A DNA stretch of 64,000 bases. Source: Flavobacterium sp. UMI-01 (GTDB lineage Bacteria > Bacteroidota > Bacteroidia > Flavobacteriales > Flavobacteriaceae). Positions 8,553 to 17,469 of this stretch are shown one piece after another. Made by a program: the position numbers and the translations under genes. The notes under the pieces are model-generated. The model was given only the letters and a program-made list of their open reading frames with translations, had not been told where the DNA came from and searched no databases. Every line of letters begins with the position of its first letter. Positions within the stretch are counted from its first letter, which is position 1. The DNA lies in assembly GCF_019656315.1 (NCBI RefSeq), contig NZ_BPLU01000038.1, positions 1 to 64,000 of the forward strand. Reading direction: 5' to 3'.

Positions 8553-9452
8553 TTATTTTTCCACTGGAGCAGCGGCTTCTTCTACCCAAATATCACCATC
8601 TGGGGCTTTAGCATCTTTAGGATTACTGCCTTTAAGCGAAATGATATAACTCGCTATTTTTTGGATTTCTTTTGGTTTCAAAGTTCCTTTCCAAGCAATC
8701 ATTCCTTTACCATCACGTCCCCCATTAGTAATGGTATGGAAAATATTTTTGATACCGCCGCCCAAAATCCAATGTTCGTCAGTTAGGTTAGGCCCAATTT
8801 GTCCGCCCCCATCAGCTCTATGACAAGCCGCACAATTGGTGGTAAATAATGATTTCCCAATTTCTAAATCGGCTGGTTCCGTCAAGAGTGTAACCGTTTT
8901 TTCATCCATTAAGTCGGGTGCTGTTTTCATGTATTCCTCTACCTCAATTTTGGCTTGAGCCAATTCTTTTTGGAGCTCCATTTCTTGATTATCAGCTCCC
9001 ATAATTTCATAGCGAACTAAGTACACCACCGAAAAAATAATACAGATATAAAACAAATACACCCACCAAGGCGGCAAATTGTTATCTAGCTCCTTGATGC
9101 CATCATAATCATGGTGCAGAATTATCTCTTGCTCGTTTTCCATAGGTTGTGTACGAGTCAATTTTTGCATTATATTTTTGTACCAGTCTGTTTCCTTTAA
9201 GGGTAAGTGAGCTTCGGTTTCTTGTTTTGCTTTTTCTTCATCAGACAACAAATTGTACATCACATTGTCAATAGCACTTATGGTGATTTCAACAGCGATC
9301 AAGAGAAATAAAAACACAAATAAAAACACAGAGACCATTGGATATTTGATAAATGCAGGACGATCTCCCGAATCTATAACAAATTCCATTGCGCCAAAAA
9401 TCAAAAAGAAAATCAGCAGTACTCTTAGATAGTTAGGAATTATTTTTTTCAT
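8553..9452 (-). CDS. ccoP: cbb3 oxidase subunit CcoP, mono-heme type
   Basis: A 299-aa membrane-anchored c-type cytochrome that passes electrons to the oxidase core. Hydrophobic segments lie at about residues 8-26, 36-56 and 128-147. The CcoP signature NNLPPWWVYLFY is at about 124-135. One heme c motif, CAACH, is at 207-211, with a likely axial Met at 251 (GKGMIAW). Proteobacterial CcoP has two CxxCH motifs and I find only one here. It lies between ccoQ and ccoG. Confidence 0.93.
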   Translation of the reverse strand: MKKIIPNYLRVLLIFFLIFGAMEFVIDSGDRPAFIKYPMVSVFLFVFLFLLIAVEITISAIDNVMYNLLSDEEKAKQETEAHLPLKETDWYKNIMQKLTRTQPMENEQEIILHHDYDGIKELDNNLPPWWVYLFYICIIFSVVYLVRYEIMGADNQEMELQKELAQAKIEVEEYMKTAPDLMDEKTVTLLTEPADLEIGKSLFTTNCAACHRADGGGQIGPNLTDEHWILGGGIKNIFHTITNGGRDGKGMIAWKGTLKPKEIQKIASYIISLKGSNPKDAKAPDGDIWVEEAAAPVEK

Positions 9453-9470
9453 TACAATTAGTTTTTCAAA

Positions 9471-9644
9471 TTATATTTTATCGTTCAAAGGAATATTACT
9501 CAATTCCTCTATTTTTTCCTTTTTATAAGAAACCACCCAAATTGCTAATCCTACAAAAAAGAAAAAGAAAATAAGCAAGGAAAGAATGGGATATATAGAC
9601 ACTCCTGCGATAGTCTCCATATTGTGTTTGATTTGTTCGAACAT
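9471..9644 (-). CDS. ccoQ: cbb3 oxidase subunit CcoQ
   Basis: A short gene of 57 codons between ccoNO and ccoP. The protein starts MFEQIKHNMETIAGV, has one membrane helix at about residues 17-39 with a run of Phe, and ends in a charged tail (SYKKEKIEELSN). Size, topology and position fit CcoQ/FixQ, which stabilises the oxidase complex. The stop codon is 18 bp from the ccoP start, so the two are likely co-translated. Confidence 0.85.
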   Translation of the reverse strand: MFEQIKHNMETIAGVSIYPILSLLIFFFFFVGLAIWVVSYKKEKIEELSNIPLNDKI

Positions 9645-9661
9645 AATTTTTACTTTTTTTA

Positions 9662-9776
9662 GTTTAAAGGTTTAAGTGTTTAAGAGTTTAAAGTTTTTTT
9701 AGCTAAACAATCAGTGCTTTATATAACGATTTTATTATTTCTAGCATTGAAACTTTTAAACCTTTAAACTTTTAAA
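9662..9776. repeat. Word-repeat fold-back spacer between ccoNO and ccoQ
   Basis: The word GTTTAA recurs about every 8 nt at 9662-9693, four times with small changes. Its complement recurs at 9751-9776 (CTTTTAAAC, CTTTAAAC, CTTTTAAAC), so the spacer can fold into one or several registers of hairpin. It has no strong T-run in gene direction. Confidence 0.6.
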
Positions 9777-9788
9777 CAATTTATAAAT

Positions 9789-11966
9789 CTATCTCTTCAC
9801 TTTAATATCCGTTCCTAATCGCTGTATGTAGGCTATCAAGGCAACAATTTCACGGTCTTTCATAGGGACAAATTTTTCTCCTTTGGCAGCAGCACGTTTT
9901 TTGCTTTCTTCATAGCTTTTGACAAAATCAGGATCTGATTTAAGATTTTCTTCAATTTTAGCAGATTGTTCCTCAATTGCTTTTTTGGCATTAGCTACCT
10001 CATCATTTGAATATGGAACACCCAGGTCTTGCATGGTTTTCATTTTGGTTTCAATATCTGTTATATCCAATGCTTTGTTATCAAACAGCCATTTGTACCC
10101 TGGCATAATAGAGCCAGAAGAAGTACTTTGAGGATTCCACATGTGGTTGAAATGCCAATTGTCGTTGTACTTTTCACCTACTCGTAACAAATCGGGGCCT
10201 GTGCGTTTTGAACCCCACAAAAACGGATGATCATACACAAATTCCCCAGCCTTAGATTGTGGACCATAACGTTCTACTTCACTACGGAACGGACGCACCA
10301 TTTGCGAATGACATCCCACGCATCCCTCACGAATGTATAAATCACGGCCTTCTAGTTCTAATGGTGAATACGGTTTAACGCTTGTAATGGTTGGAATGTT
10401 AGATTTGACCATAATGGTAGGTACAATTTGGATAATTCCTCCAATTAAAATAGCTACCGTAGCCAGAATAGTTAACTGAATTGGTTTGCGTTCTAGCCAA
10501 GTATGGAATTTTTCTCCTCTCAAACGACCAGTGCTGATTCTTTCCAATGCGGGTGCTTCAGCCAATTCATCTTCGATTGCGTTATTGGCAACAATGGTTT
10601 TGTAAATGTTGTAAACCAAAATGAATGTTCCAATGATGTACATGGTTCCACCAATAGCTCGCATCCAATACATTGGAATAATTTGAGTAACGGTTTCTAA
10701 GAAATTCCCGTAAGTCAGCGTTCCGTCAGGGTTGAATTGTTTCCACATCGAAGCTTGCACAAAACCAGCTACGTACATTGGCAAAGCATACAAAATGATT
10801 CCGAGTGTTCCCAACCAGAAATGAGCGTTGGCCAATTTTAAAGAGTACAAAGGTCCTTTTGACATTCGAGGTACCAACCAATAAATCAATCCAAAAGCCA
10901 TAAAACCATTCCAAGCCAAAGCTCCTACGTGTACGTGAGCAACAATCCAATCTGTAAAATGCGCTATGGCATTTACATTTTTAAGTGATAACATTGGCCC
11001 TTCAAAAGTTGCCATTCCGTAACCTGTAATCGCTACCACAAAAAATTTCAACACGGGTTCTGTTCGTACTTTATCCCAAGCACCACGAAGGGTAAGCAAA
11101 CCATTAATCATTCCACCCCAAGAAGGTGCAATCAACATTACTGAAAATACAACTCCTAAGTTTTGTGCCCAATTAGGCAAAGCAGAATACAATAAGTGGT
11201 GCGGTCCAGCCCAGATGTACAAAAATATTAAGGACCAAAAATGCACAATAGACAAACGATAAGAATATACAGGACGATTTGCCGCTTTAGGAATATAGTA
11301 GTACATCAATCCTAAAAAAGGAGTCGTCAAGAAAAAAGCCACAGCATTATGTCCATACCACCATTGTACCAAAGCATCCTGAACTCCAGCATAAACCGAA
11401 TAACTCTTCATTGCTGATACTGGTAAAGCCAAACTGTTGAAAATATGCAACACGGCAACCGTAACAAAAGTGGCTATATAAAACCAAATGGCCACATACA
11501 AATGGCGTTCTCTTCTTTTTAAAATGGTTCCAATCATATTGATACCAAAAACAACCCAAATCAAAGCAATAGCAATATCAATAGGCCATTCTAACTCCGC
11601 ATACTCTTTAGAGGTTGTATACCCTAAGGGTAGCGAAATCGCAGCAGCCAGAATAATGAATTGCCATCCCCAGAAGTTAAGATTACTTAAAAAATCACTA
11701 TACATTCGGGCTTTCAATAAGCGTTGCAATGAGTAATAAACTCCCGCAAACATGGCATTCCCTACAAAGGCAAAAATGACTGCGTTTGTATGTAAAGGAC
11801 GTAAACGTCCAAAACTTAACCACGAAATTCCATCGGTAAGATTGGGGAATAAAAACAGTGTTGCCAATAATAGCCCGACTGCCATACCTACTACCCCAAA
11901 GACTATGGTGGCGTAGATGAATTTTTTAACAATTTTGTTATCGTAATAAAACTGTTGCATTTCCAT
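9789..11966 (-). CDS. ccoNO: Fused cbb3 oxidase subunits CcoN-CcoO
   Basis: A 725-aa fusion of the catalytic heme-copper subunit (CcoN, about residues 1-470) and the membrane-bound mono-heme cytochrome c subunit (CcoO, about 490-725) of the high-affinity terminal oxidase. CcoN metal ligands are visible as His59, His206 (YGHNAV), His256/257 (GPHHLLY) and His344/346 (AHVHVG). The CcoO part has a membrane helix at ~497-520, then CVGCH at 549-553 and the axial-Met motif MPGY. The fusion is a known Bacteroidota arrangement. It follows ccoS by 61 bp and precedes ccoQ. Confidence 0.96.
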   Translation of the reverse strand: MEMQQFYYDNKIVKKFIYATIVFGVVGMAVGLLLATLFLFPNLTDGISWLSFGRLRPLHTNAVIFAFVGNAMFAGVYYSLQRLLKARMYSDFLSNLNFWGWQFIILAAAISLPLGYTTSKEYAELEWPIDIAIALIWVVFGINMIGTILKRRERHLYVAIWFYIATFVTVAVLHIFNSLALPVSAMKSYSVYAGVQDALVQWWYGHNAVAFFLTTPFLGLMYYYIPKAANRPVYSYRLSIVHFWSLIFLYIWAGPHHLLYSALPNWAQNLGVVFSVMLIAPSWGGMINGLLTLRGAWDKVRTEPVLKFFVVAITGYGMATFEGPMLSLKNVNAIAHFTDWIVAHVHVGALAWNGFMAFGLIYWLVPRMSKGPLYSLKLANAHFWLGTLGIILYALPMYVAGFVQASMWKQFNPDGTLTYGNFLETVTQIIPMYWMRAIGGTMYIIGTFILVYNIYKTIVANNAIEDELAEAPALERISTGRLRGEKFHTWLERKPIQLTILATVAILIGGIIQIVPTIMVKSNIPTITSVKPYSPLELEGRDLYIREGCVGCHSQMVRPFRSEVERYGPQSKAGEFVYDHPFLWGSKRTGPDLLRVGEKYNDNWHFNHMWNPQSTSSGSIMPGYKWLFDNKALDITDIETKMKTMQDLGVPYSNDEVANAKKAIEEQSAKIEENLKSDPDFVKSYEESKKRAAAKGEKFVPMKDREIVALIAYIQRLGTDIKVKR

Positions 11967-12027
11967 ATAGTAAGAATTAAAATAGTTTAAAATTTGGTTT
12001 TAGTTCCAAGACACCTAGGATGGTGAA

Positions 12028-12234
12028 TTACTCATTAGTTAATGAATGACCACTTTCTTGTTTTGAATCTGGGATTATGTCTTTCTTTTTTGATAGTTCG
12101 TCGTCAAAAAGCATCCGAACTGATGGCGTATAATCATCATCGTATTGGCCTGTTTTGACCGCCATTACAAAGGCGATAAAAAAAGCAATCGCAACTACTA
12201 TACTAATTGAGATTAATAAATAAATTACACTCAT
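12028..12234 (-). CDS. ccoS: cbb3 oxidase maturation protein CcoS
   Basis: A 68-aa single-pass membrane protein. The helix is at about residues 4-27, followed by the CcoS-typical segment AVKTGQYDDDYTPSVRMLFDD. CcoS is needed for heme and copper insertion into the oxidase. It has its own candidate FNR-type promoter, which overlaps the end of ccoI. Confidence 0.93.
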   Translation of the reverse strand: MSVIYLLISISIVVAIAFFIAFVMAVKTGQYDDDYTPSVRMLFDDELSKKKDIIPDSKQESGHSLTNE

Positions 12235-12252
12235 ACCTTACATTTGTGTTAA

Positions 12253-12296
12253 CAAAATTAGACCTTGACTTTGGGAATAAATATGATATTTATCAT
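12253..12296 (-). promoter_or_regulatory. Putative FNR-type operator and -7 box of ccoS-ccoNOQPGH
   Basis: The palindrome ATGATAnnTATCAT lies at 12283-12296. Reading on the minus strand, 22 nt then separate it from TAATTTTG (complement at 12253-12260). The operator overlaps the stop codon of ccoI at 12293-12295, so the structural oxidase genes would have a promoter separate from ccoI. Confidence 0.75.
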
Positions 12297-14737
12297 GCTT
12301 TGGAAAAGAATTGAAGAGGTAATCCTTCTGTTTCTTTTCTAACTTTCACCTCCAATTTTTGTGCATAATAATTACTCATAATCGTTACAAAACTCACGAT
12401 AGTAATCGTACTCAAGGGCATCAAAATAGCAGCGACTAAAGGCAACAAATGTCCTGTAACAGCAAATAACAAGCCCACAACATTGTAGAGCAATGACAAA
12501 CCAAAACTCATTTTGATAATGCGCATTGACTTTTGCGACAGCTGTAAAAAATATTGGATTTTATAGAACATACTGGCTTCCAAAATTCCATCGCAGGCTG
12601 GAGAAAACACATTCACATTTTCCGAAATCGAAATTCCTACATTACTTTGTGCTAATGCTCCTGCATCGTTCAATCCGTCACCTACCATCATAACATTTTT
12701 ACCTTCATCTTGCAATTGCTTGATGTATTCAAGTTTTTCATCTGGCTTTTGATTAAAAACTAGGGTTGTTTCCTTAGGTAAAATACGTTCCAAAGTGGTT
12801 CTTTCACCCTCATTATCACCAGATAACACGATTAATTTGTAATGCTTTTTTAAGTTTTGAAATAAGGTCTCTAATCCTTCTCGGTATTGATTTTTAAATT
12901 CATACACTCCTACATACTCATCATTGATACTAATATGGACGGAGGTGTTTAAAGGTTCATCCGTAGAAGTTGCTGCTTGATTCCATCCACAAAATATTCC
13001 AGAACCCACCTTAAGGGTGACCCCCTCCTTAGTAGCCTGAATTCCTTTGCCTGTAAACTCCTCATAATCATCTATTTTAATCTGAGCCATTTCGGGCAAA
13101 TAATCATACAACATCCTACTCAACGGATGATTGGACGCTCTAAGGGTATTTTTCAATAGCATCAAATCCGTTTCTGAAAGAGTTTTTCCTTTATAATGGA
13201 TTAGTGCTTTGGCATTGGTGGTGATGGTACCCGTTTTATCAAATACAATCGTATCTACTGCAGCTAATTGCTCAATAACCATCGCATTTTTGAGATAGAG
13301 TTTTTGTTTCCCTACAAGGCGCAACACATTCCCAAGAGTAAATGGTGCTGTTAAAGCCAATGCACAAGGACAAGCAACAATCAATACCGCTGTAAACACA
13401 TTAAAAGCAGTAGCCACATCTATAAAAATCCAGTACCCGAAGGATATAAAAGCGATAAGCAATAATAATGGTGTAAAATAACGGCTTATCGTATCGGTGA
13501 TACTCTTGTGTTTTTGCACCACTGCTTTTTGGAACACATCATTACTCCATAATTGAGTCAGATAACTTTGTGAAACCGAATGCAACACTTCCATTTCAAT
13601 TAATTTCCCAACTTGTTTTCCTCCTGCAAAAATCTTGTCACCTGATTTTTTGGTAACCGGAACAGCTTCGCCAGTCACAAAACTATAATCAATCGAAGCA
13701 TTCTCACTTATCAAAATACCATCGGTTGGAATCAATTCTTGGTTACGAATAAGCAGTCGGTCTCCTTTTTCAATTTCGTAAACAGGAACACTTTCTTCTT
13801 TATTGCCTTGACCCATTCGGGTGATGGCAATTGGAAAGTAGGATTTAAAATCTCGTTCAAAACTTAAGAAATTATAGGTTTTTAGCTGGAATGCTTTTCC
13901 CAAAAGCATGAAAAAAACAAGTCCTGTCAAACTATCAAAAAAACCTGAACCGTAATCAAAAGCGATATCAACAACACTGCGTATAAACATGATTATGATT
14001 CCCAAAGCAATAGGCACATCGATATTCAACATCCTAGACTGGATACTTTTATAAGCCGAAATATAATACCCACTTGCAGAATACAAAAAAGCAGGTAAAG
14101 ACAAGGCAAAAATCAGTCCTCTAAAAAAAGGTTTGTAAGTGTCCAACCAATATTCGCCCACTTCAAAATACTCTGGAAAAGAAAGCAACATAATGTTTCC
14201 AAAACTGAAAAAAGCAACTCCTAATTTATAGGTCAAGCTTCTATCTTTTTTTTGAGTTTCTGAAGAATAGTTTTCCAAACTAATGTAAGGCTCATAGCCA
14301 ATTTTACACAACAACAATACAATCGAATAGAGACTTACAGCTGTTTTGTCATACACGATGCGTACTGTCTTTTGATGAAAATTGACTTGAGAATTACTGA
14401 TTCCTTTTTCGAGTTTGTGTAGGTTTTCCAAAATCCAAATACAAGAACTGCAATGAATATGAGGAATACGCAACGAAACTATCGCTGTTGGGGGTTCATC
14501 AAAGTCCAATAGTTTTGCAACTATTGAATCATTTTCTAAAAAATCGTATTTTCCTTGAATCGTTAAAGGGGAAGCTCCAGGGGATTTTTCGAAATCATAA
14601 TAAGAAGTCAAATCGTTGTTTGAAAAAATTTCATAGACCGTTTGACAGCCATTGCAACAAAAATTTTTGTTATCAAAAATAATTTCGTCCGCTTTTACAA
14701 TTGCTAATCCGCAATGGAAACAGTTTGATGTATCCAT
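12293..14737 (-). CDS. ccoI: Copper-translocating P-type ATPase CcoI/FixI
   Basis: An 814-aa heavy-metal P1B ATPase that supplies copper for cbb3 oxidase. The N-terminus has a Cys-rich metal-binding domain (CFHC at 6-9, CCNGC at 27-31) typical of FixI, then an HMA domain with CSSC at 96-99. Further landmarks are TGEAVPV (~355), the transmembrane metal site CPC at 456-458, the phosphorylated Asp500 in DKTGT, and GDGLNDAGAL in the hinge. Membrane helices flank these elements. Its promoter region is shared with the divergent FNR-like gene. Confidence 0.95.
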   Translation of the reverse strand: MDTSNCFHCGLAIVKADEIIFDNKNFCCNGCQTVYEIFSNNDLTSYYDFEKSPGASPLTIQGKYDFLENDSIVAKLLDFDEPPTAIVSLRIPHIHCSSCIWILENLHKLEKGISNSQVNFHQKTVRIVYDKTAVSLYSIVLLLCKIGYEPYISLENYSSETQKKDRSLTYKLGVAFFSFGNIMLLSFPEYFEVGEYWLDTYKPFFRGLIFALSLPAFLYSASGYYISAYKSIQSRMLNIDVPIALGIIIMFIRSVVDIAFDYGSGFFDSLTGLVFFMLLGKAFQLKTYNFLSFERDFKSYFPIAITRMGQGNKEESVPVYEIEKGDRLLIRNQELIPTDGILISENASIDYSFVTGEAVPVTKKSGDKIFAGGKQVGKLIEMEVLHSVSQSYLTQLWSNDVFQKAVVQKHKSITDTISRYFTPLLLLIAFISFGYWIFIDVATAFNVFTAVLIVACPCALALTAPFTLGNVLRLVGKQKLYLKNAMVIEQLAAVDTIVFDKTGTITTNAKALIHYKGKTLSETDLMLLKNTLRASNHPLSRMLYDYLPEMAQIKIDDYEEFTGKGIQATKEGVTLKVGSGIFCGWNQAATSTDEPLNTSVHISINDEYVGVYEFKNQYREGLETLFQNLKKHYKLIVLSGDNEGERTTLERILPKETTLVFNQKPDEKLEYIKQLQDEGKNVMMVGDGLNDAGALAQSNVGISISENVNVFSPACDGILEASMFYKIQYFLQLSQKSMRIIKMSFGLSLLYNVVGLLFAVTGHLLPLVAAILMPLSTITIVSFVTIMSNYYAQKLEVKVRKETEGLPLQFFSKA

Positions 14738-14758
14738 AATTTACTCATTTACCTAGTG

Positions 14759-14802
14759 CAAATTTCTTTAATGAATGTGGGTTAAAATATGATATATATC
14801 AT
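14759..14802 (-). promoter_or_regulatory. Putative FNR-type operator of ccoI, shared with the divergent fnr-like gene
   Basis: The perfect palindrome ATGATATATATCAT lies at 14789-14802. On the minus strand, 22 nt then lead to GAAATTTG (complement at 14759-14766), a -7 box with one mismatch, giving ccoI the same geometry as the other three sites. On the plus strand a TATTTTTG at 14812-14819 lies only 9 nt from the palindrome. The regulator gene might therefore be repressed rather than activated, if that box is used. Confidence 0.72.
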
Positions 14803-14843
14803 AGAAAGTAGTATTTTTGATAATTCATTAAAAAAGTAAGACA

Positions 14844-15524
14844 ATGAGCAAATGTGAACAATGTATCGTTAGAGAATTTAGCTCGCTAAAAGCTTTAAAC
14901 AAAGAAGAATTGTTGCAAATTGCGAACTGCAAAACTTCCTATACCGTCAAAAAAGGAGAGCCTATTTTTGCCGAAGGAGAATCCGTAAACGGAATTTACT
15001 GTATAAAAGAGGGTGTTTGTAAATTATCCAAACTCAGTGCAAATGGTAAAGACCAAATTGTCAAACTTATTAAACCGGGAGAGCTATTAGGACAACGTTC
15101 TATGATTAGTGATGAACCCGCTAATTTAACCGCCGTTGCTCTAGAAGACATGCAAGTGTGCTTTATTCCTAAAACTGAAATCTTAGCTTTTTTTGACAAA
15201 AACAATCAGTTTTCGATGAATGTAATGAAATCCATTTGTGGCGATTTGAAAGAAGCCGATGACCAAATGGTAGCTATGGCGCAAAAAAACGTAAAATCCC
15301 GACTTGCTGCAACCCTTTTAAATTTGGAAACAAGTTTTGGCAAAAACAAAGACGGTTCGCTTCATATCCAACTCACAAGAGAAGAACTTTCAGGTATGAT
15401 AGGTACCGCCACCGAGAGCTGTATTCGTTTGCTATCCGATTTTAAAAAACAAGGTTTTATTGAATTGGAAGGAAAAAAAATCATCCTCAAAGACCACAAC
15501 AGCTTAAAAAAAATGGCTGAATAA
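14844..15524 (+). CDS. FNR-like transcriptional regulator (Crp/Fnr family)
   Basis: A 226-aa cAMP-receptor-like regulator with an N-terminal cyclic-nucleotide-binding fold (~25-120), a dimer helix and a C-terminal winged HTH at ~177-206. The recognition helix TATESCIRLLSDF keeps the Glu and Arg (191, 195) that contact DNA in FNR/CRP. Cys4 and Cys7 (CEQC) align with the first two [4Fe-4S] ligands of E. coli FNR, and Cys106 (MQVCFIP) aligns with its Cys122. The equivalent of the third N-terminal Cys is Ser13, and Cys29 could substitute. It is likely an oxygen or redox sensor and the natural candidate to bind the palindromes at ccoI, ccoS, hemN and the 601-aa gene. Confidence 0.85.
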   Translation: MSKCEQCIVREFSSLKALNKEELLQIANCKTSYTVKKGEPIFAEGESVNGIYCIKEGVCKLSKLSANGKDQIVKLIKPGELLGQRSMISDEPANLTAVALEDMQVCFIPKTEILAFFDKNNQFSMNVMKSICGDLKEADDQMVAMAQKNVKSRLAATLLNLETSFGKNKDGSLHIQLTREELSGMIGTATESCIRLLSDFKKQGFIELEGKKIILKDHNSLKKMAE

Positions 15525-15632
15525 TCGAAATAGATCATTCAACCATTTACTTTGTACTTTTAATTTTAAATGTTTTCAACTTTTATAACTGTAAAAAGTC
15601 AAAAAACTTAAATGACTTATATGTTTAAAAAA

Positions 15633-17438
15633 CTAAGTCACGACCAATTCAGGAATAAAAATCGCTTCAATTTCTGAAACATACGATTCCAATTGTTCTT
15701 TGGTAATCGAATTATTTTCGGGTAAAACCGTAGGATTGCGAAACAATTCTTGGTAATACCTAACGCCACTTAACAAATTAGCTTTAAATGTTTTCCACTT
15801 TTTAATCTGTCCCTCAGTAAGATTTTCGGAAAACGAAGCTATTTCTTTGTTCAAATAATCCACATACATTTTCAATTCATTTACAAACAAATTGGGACGG
15901 TTTGCCACATTCAAAACCGATGACATTCCGTAAATGTGTTGTACCATTTCTGCCAATGAAACCTCATGGTCAAAGTACGCCAAATTAGGTCCAGGACATA
16001 CGATTACCCCTTGTTTTTGTCCTTTAAGGGCAATTCCGTTCTCTAAATACGAAGCATTGGCCAAACCTACACACAAACAAGATTTGTCTGTTATGGCAAA
16101 CTTACGTTGCGCGTAGATCGTTTCAGAGATTTGGTTCTTTTCAGCTTCTAATTCACCTAATTTCAAATCTTGGTATTTTTGAGACGCGGAACACATCCCT
16201 TTCGCACCATATTCTTTGCTTAGCGCCAAAAACTTTTTAGGACACGAACTACCAGGAACTTCAGCCTGAATGCGTTGTTGTTTCAATAATTCGTTGGTAG
16301 TTCCTTTTACAGCATTAAACGGAATTCCAAGTGGCGAAATAGTACTTAAATAAAAATCATCTTCTTTGGCTTTGGCAAGCAATTGTCGGGTTTCTGAATC
16401 CACCGATGTAGCCTCGGGGACTAATAAAAAAGGAGAACCCCAGCCAATAGAATCCAGCTGATATTCTTTCAATAAAAAATCGTGTTCTTGCGCTGTCCCA
16501 ACACCACCTTGAGCGGTAATTTTCAATTCTAACGGACTAGTTGGAACGTTTTTACCTTTGGCTTGTAAAGCCTTTACCATCAACTCATGGGCGGATTGAA
16601 TCAACTGGGTTTTCTTTGCTTTAAATTCCTCCAAAATAGGCCCCAGCAACAATCCTTCTGTAGCAAAAGCATGACCGCCACAATTCAACCCTGATTCGAT
16701 ACGGTATTCAGATACCCAAAGTCCTTTTTTCGCTAAAAAATTCCCTTGAATCATTGCCGAACGAAAATCACTGACTTTGAGAATAATTTTCTTTTCCAAT
16801 TGGTTATTGGCATCAGGAAAAAAACAGTCAAAATTCTCAAAATAACTGTACAACCTTGGATTCATCCCTGCCGATAACACCACCGATGAAGTTAAATTGC
16901 TATTTGCAAAGCCACGCAAAGAAGCATGAGCATCATTGAATTCAGTTGGCAATTGTTGGTCTTTATCAAAATTGTCTTTATCGACTTTGGTCATGATATT
17001 GACATCAATTGCGCCCTGAGGTAAATGATTTTCGAGATAGTGTAATAGGGCTTCTTTGCCTTCATCTACTATGTTTAAAAGTCCTTGTTTCAATTCGGAT
17101 GTTTGTGGCAACAGAGCCATGAAATTAGACAAGGCTTGTTTGCTTTCCGCTAATTCCTGTTTAAAATCAATGCATTTTTGTTTGACAATAGTATCCATTA
17201 CATTCAAATAGGCTGTAATTCTTTTGGCTCTGTAATCGTGTACCTTTTGCGTAATTTCTTGGTATTTCAATTGGAATTTTTGACTGTAAAATCGGTTCAT
17301 TTTTTCAATCAATTCATCATCTACGATTGAAACCACTGATGAAATTCCGTAATGCGCCACTCGAATCGGACTGTCAATAGTATATCCCAATCCCATTACT
17401 GGGATATGAAAAGAGTGAGGAGATGTTGCTTTTATCAT
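15633..17438 (-). CDS. Conserved Cys-rich protein of unknown function, nitronate-monooxygenase-like features
   Basis: A 601-aa predicted cytoplasmic protein that I cannot name. Near residue 10 it has HIPVMGLGYTIDSPIRVA, near 247-262 ESGLNCGGHAFATEG, and near 307-320 ITAQGGVGTAQEHD. These resemble the order of FMN/phosphate-binding loops in nitronate monooxygenase/FabK-type TIM barrels. A helical insert lies between about 40 and 150. Cysteines at 399, 416, 454, 456 and 481 fall in well-formed motifs (SSCPKK, GMCSA, KSCLCVGLAN, VCPGPN) that could hold a metal or Fe-S cluster. Its promoter carries the same FNR-type palindrome as the cbb3 genes, which suggests a role at low oxygen. The flavin and cluster ideas are inference. 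Confidence 0.6.
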   Translation of the reverse strand: MIKATSPHSFHIPVMGLGYTIDSPIRVAHYGISSVVSIVDDELIEKMNRFYSQKFQLKYQEITQKVHDYRAKRITAYLNVMDTIVKQKCIDFKQELAESKQALSNFMALLPQTSELKQGLLNIVDEGKEALLHYLENHLPQGAIDVNIMTKVDKDNFDKDQQLPTEFNDAHASLRGFANSNLTSSVVLSAGMNPRLYSYFENFDCFFPDANNQLEKKIILKVSDFRSAMIQGNFLAKKGLWVSEYRIESGLNCGGHAFATEGLLLGPILEEFKAKKTQLIQSAHELMVKALQAKGKNVPTSPLELKITAQGGVGTAQEHDFLLKEYQLDSIGWGSPFLLVPEATSVDSETRQLLAKAKEDDFYLSTISPLGIPFNAVKGTTNELLKQQRIQAEVPGSSCPKKFLALSKEYGAKGMCSASQKYQDLKLGELEAEKNQISETIYAQRKFAITDKSCLCVGLANASYLENGIALKGQKQGVIVCPGPNLAYFDHEVSLAEMVQHIYGMSSVLNVANRPNLFVNELKMYVDYLNKEIASFSENLTEGQIKKWKTFKANLLSGVRYYQELFRNPTVLPENNSITKEQLESYVSEIEAIFIPELVVT

Positions 17439-17469
17439 TCGTTTAAAATTTATTACTACTGAATTTTGA

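Noticed and set aside
14789..14819. fnr-like gene as a fifth promoter with the 22-nt geometry
   Set aside because: On the plus strand the only TTTG-type box is 9 nt from the palindrome, so this direction does not follow the rule seen at the four others.
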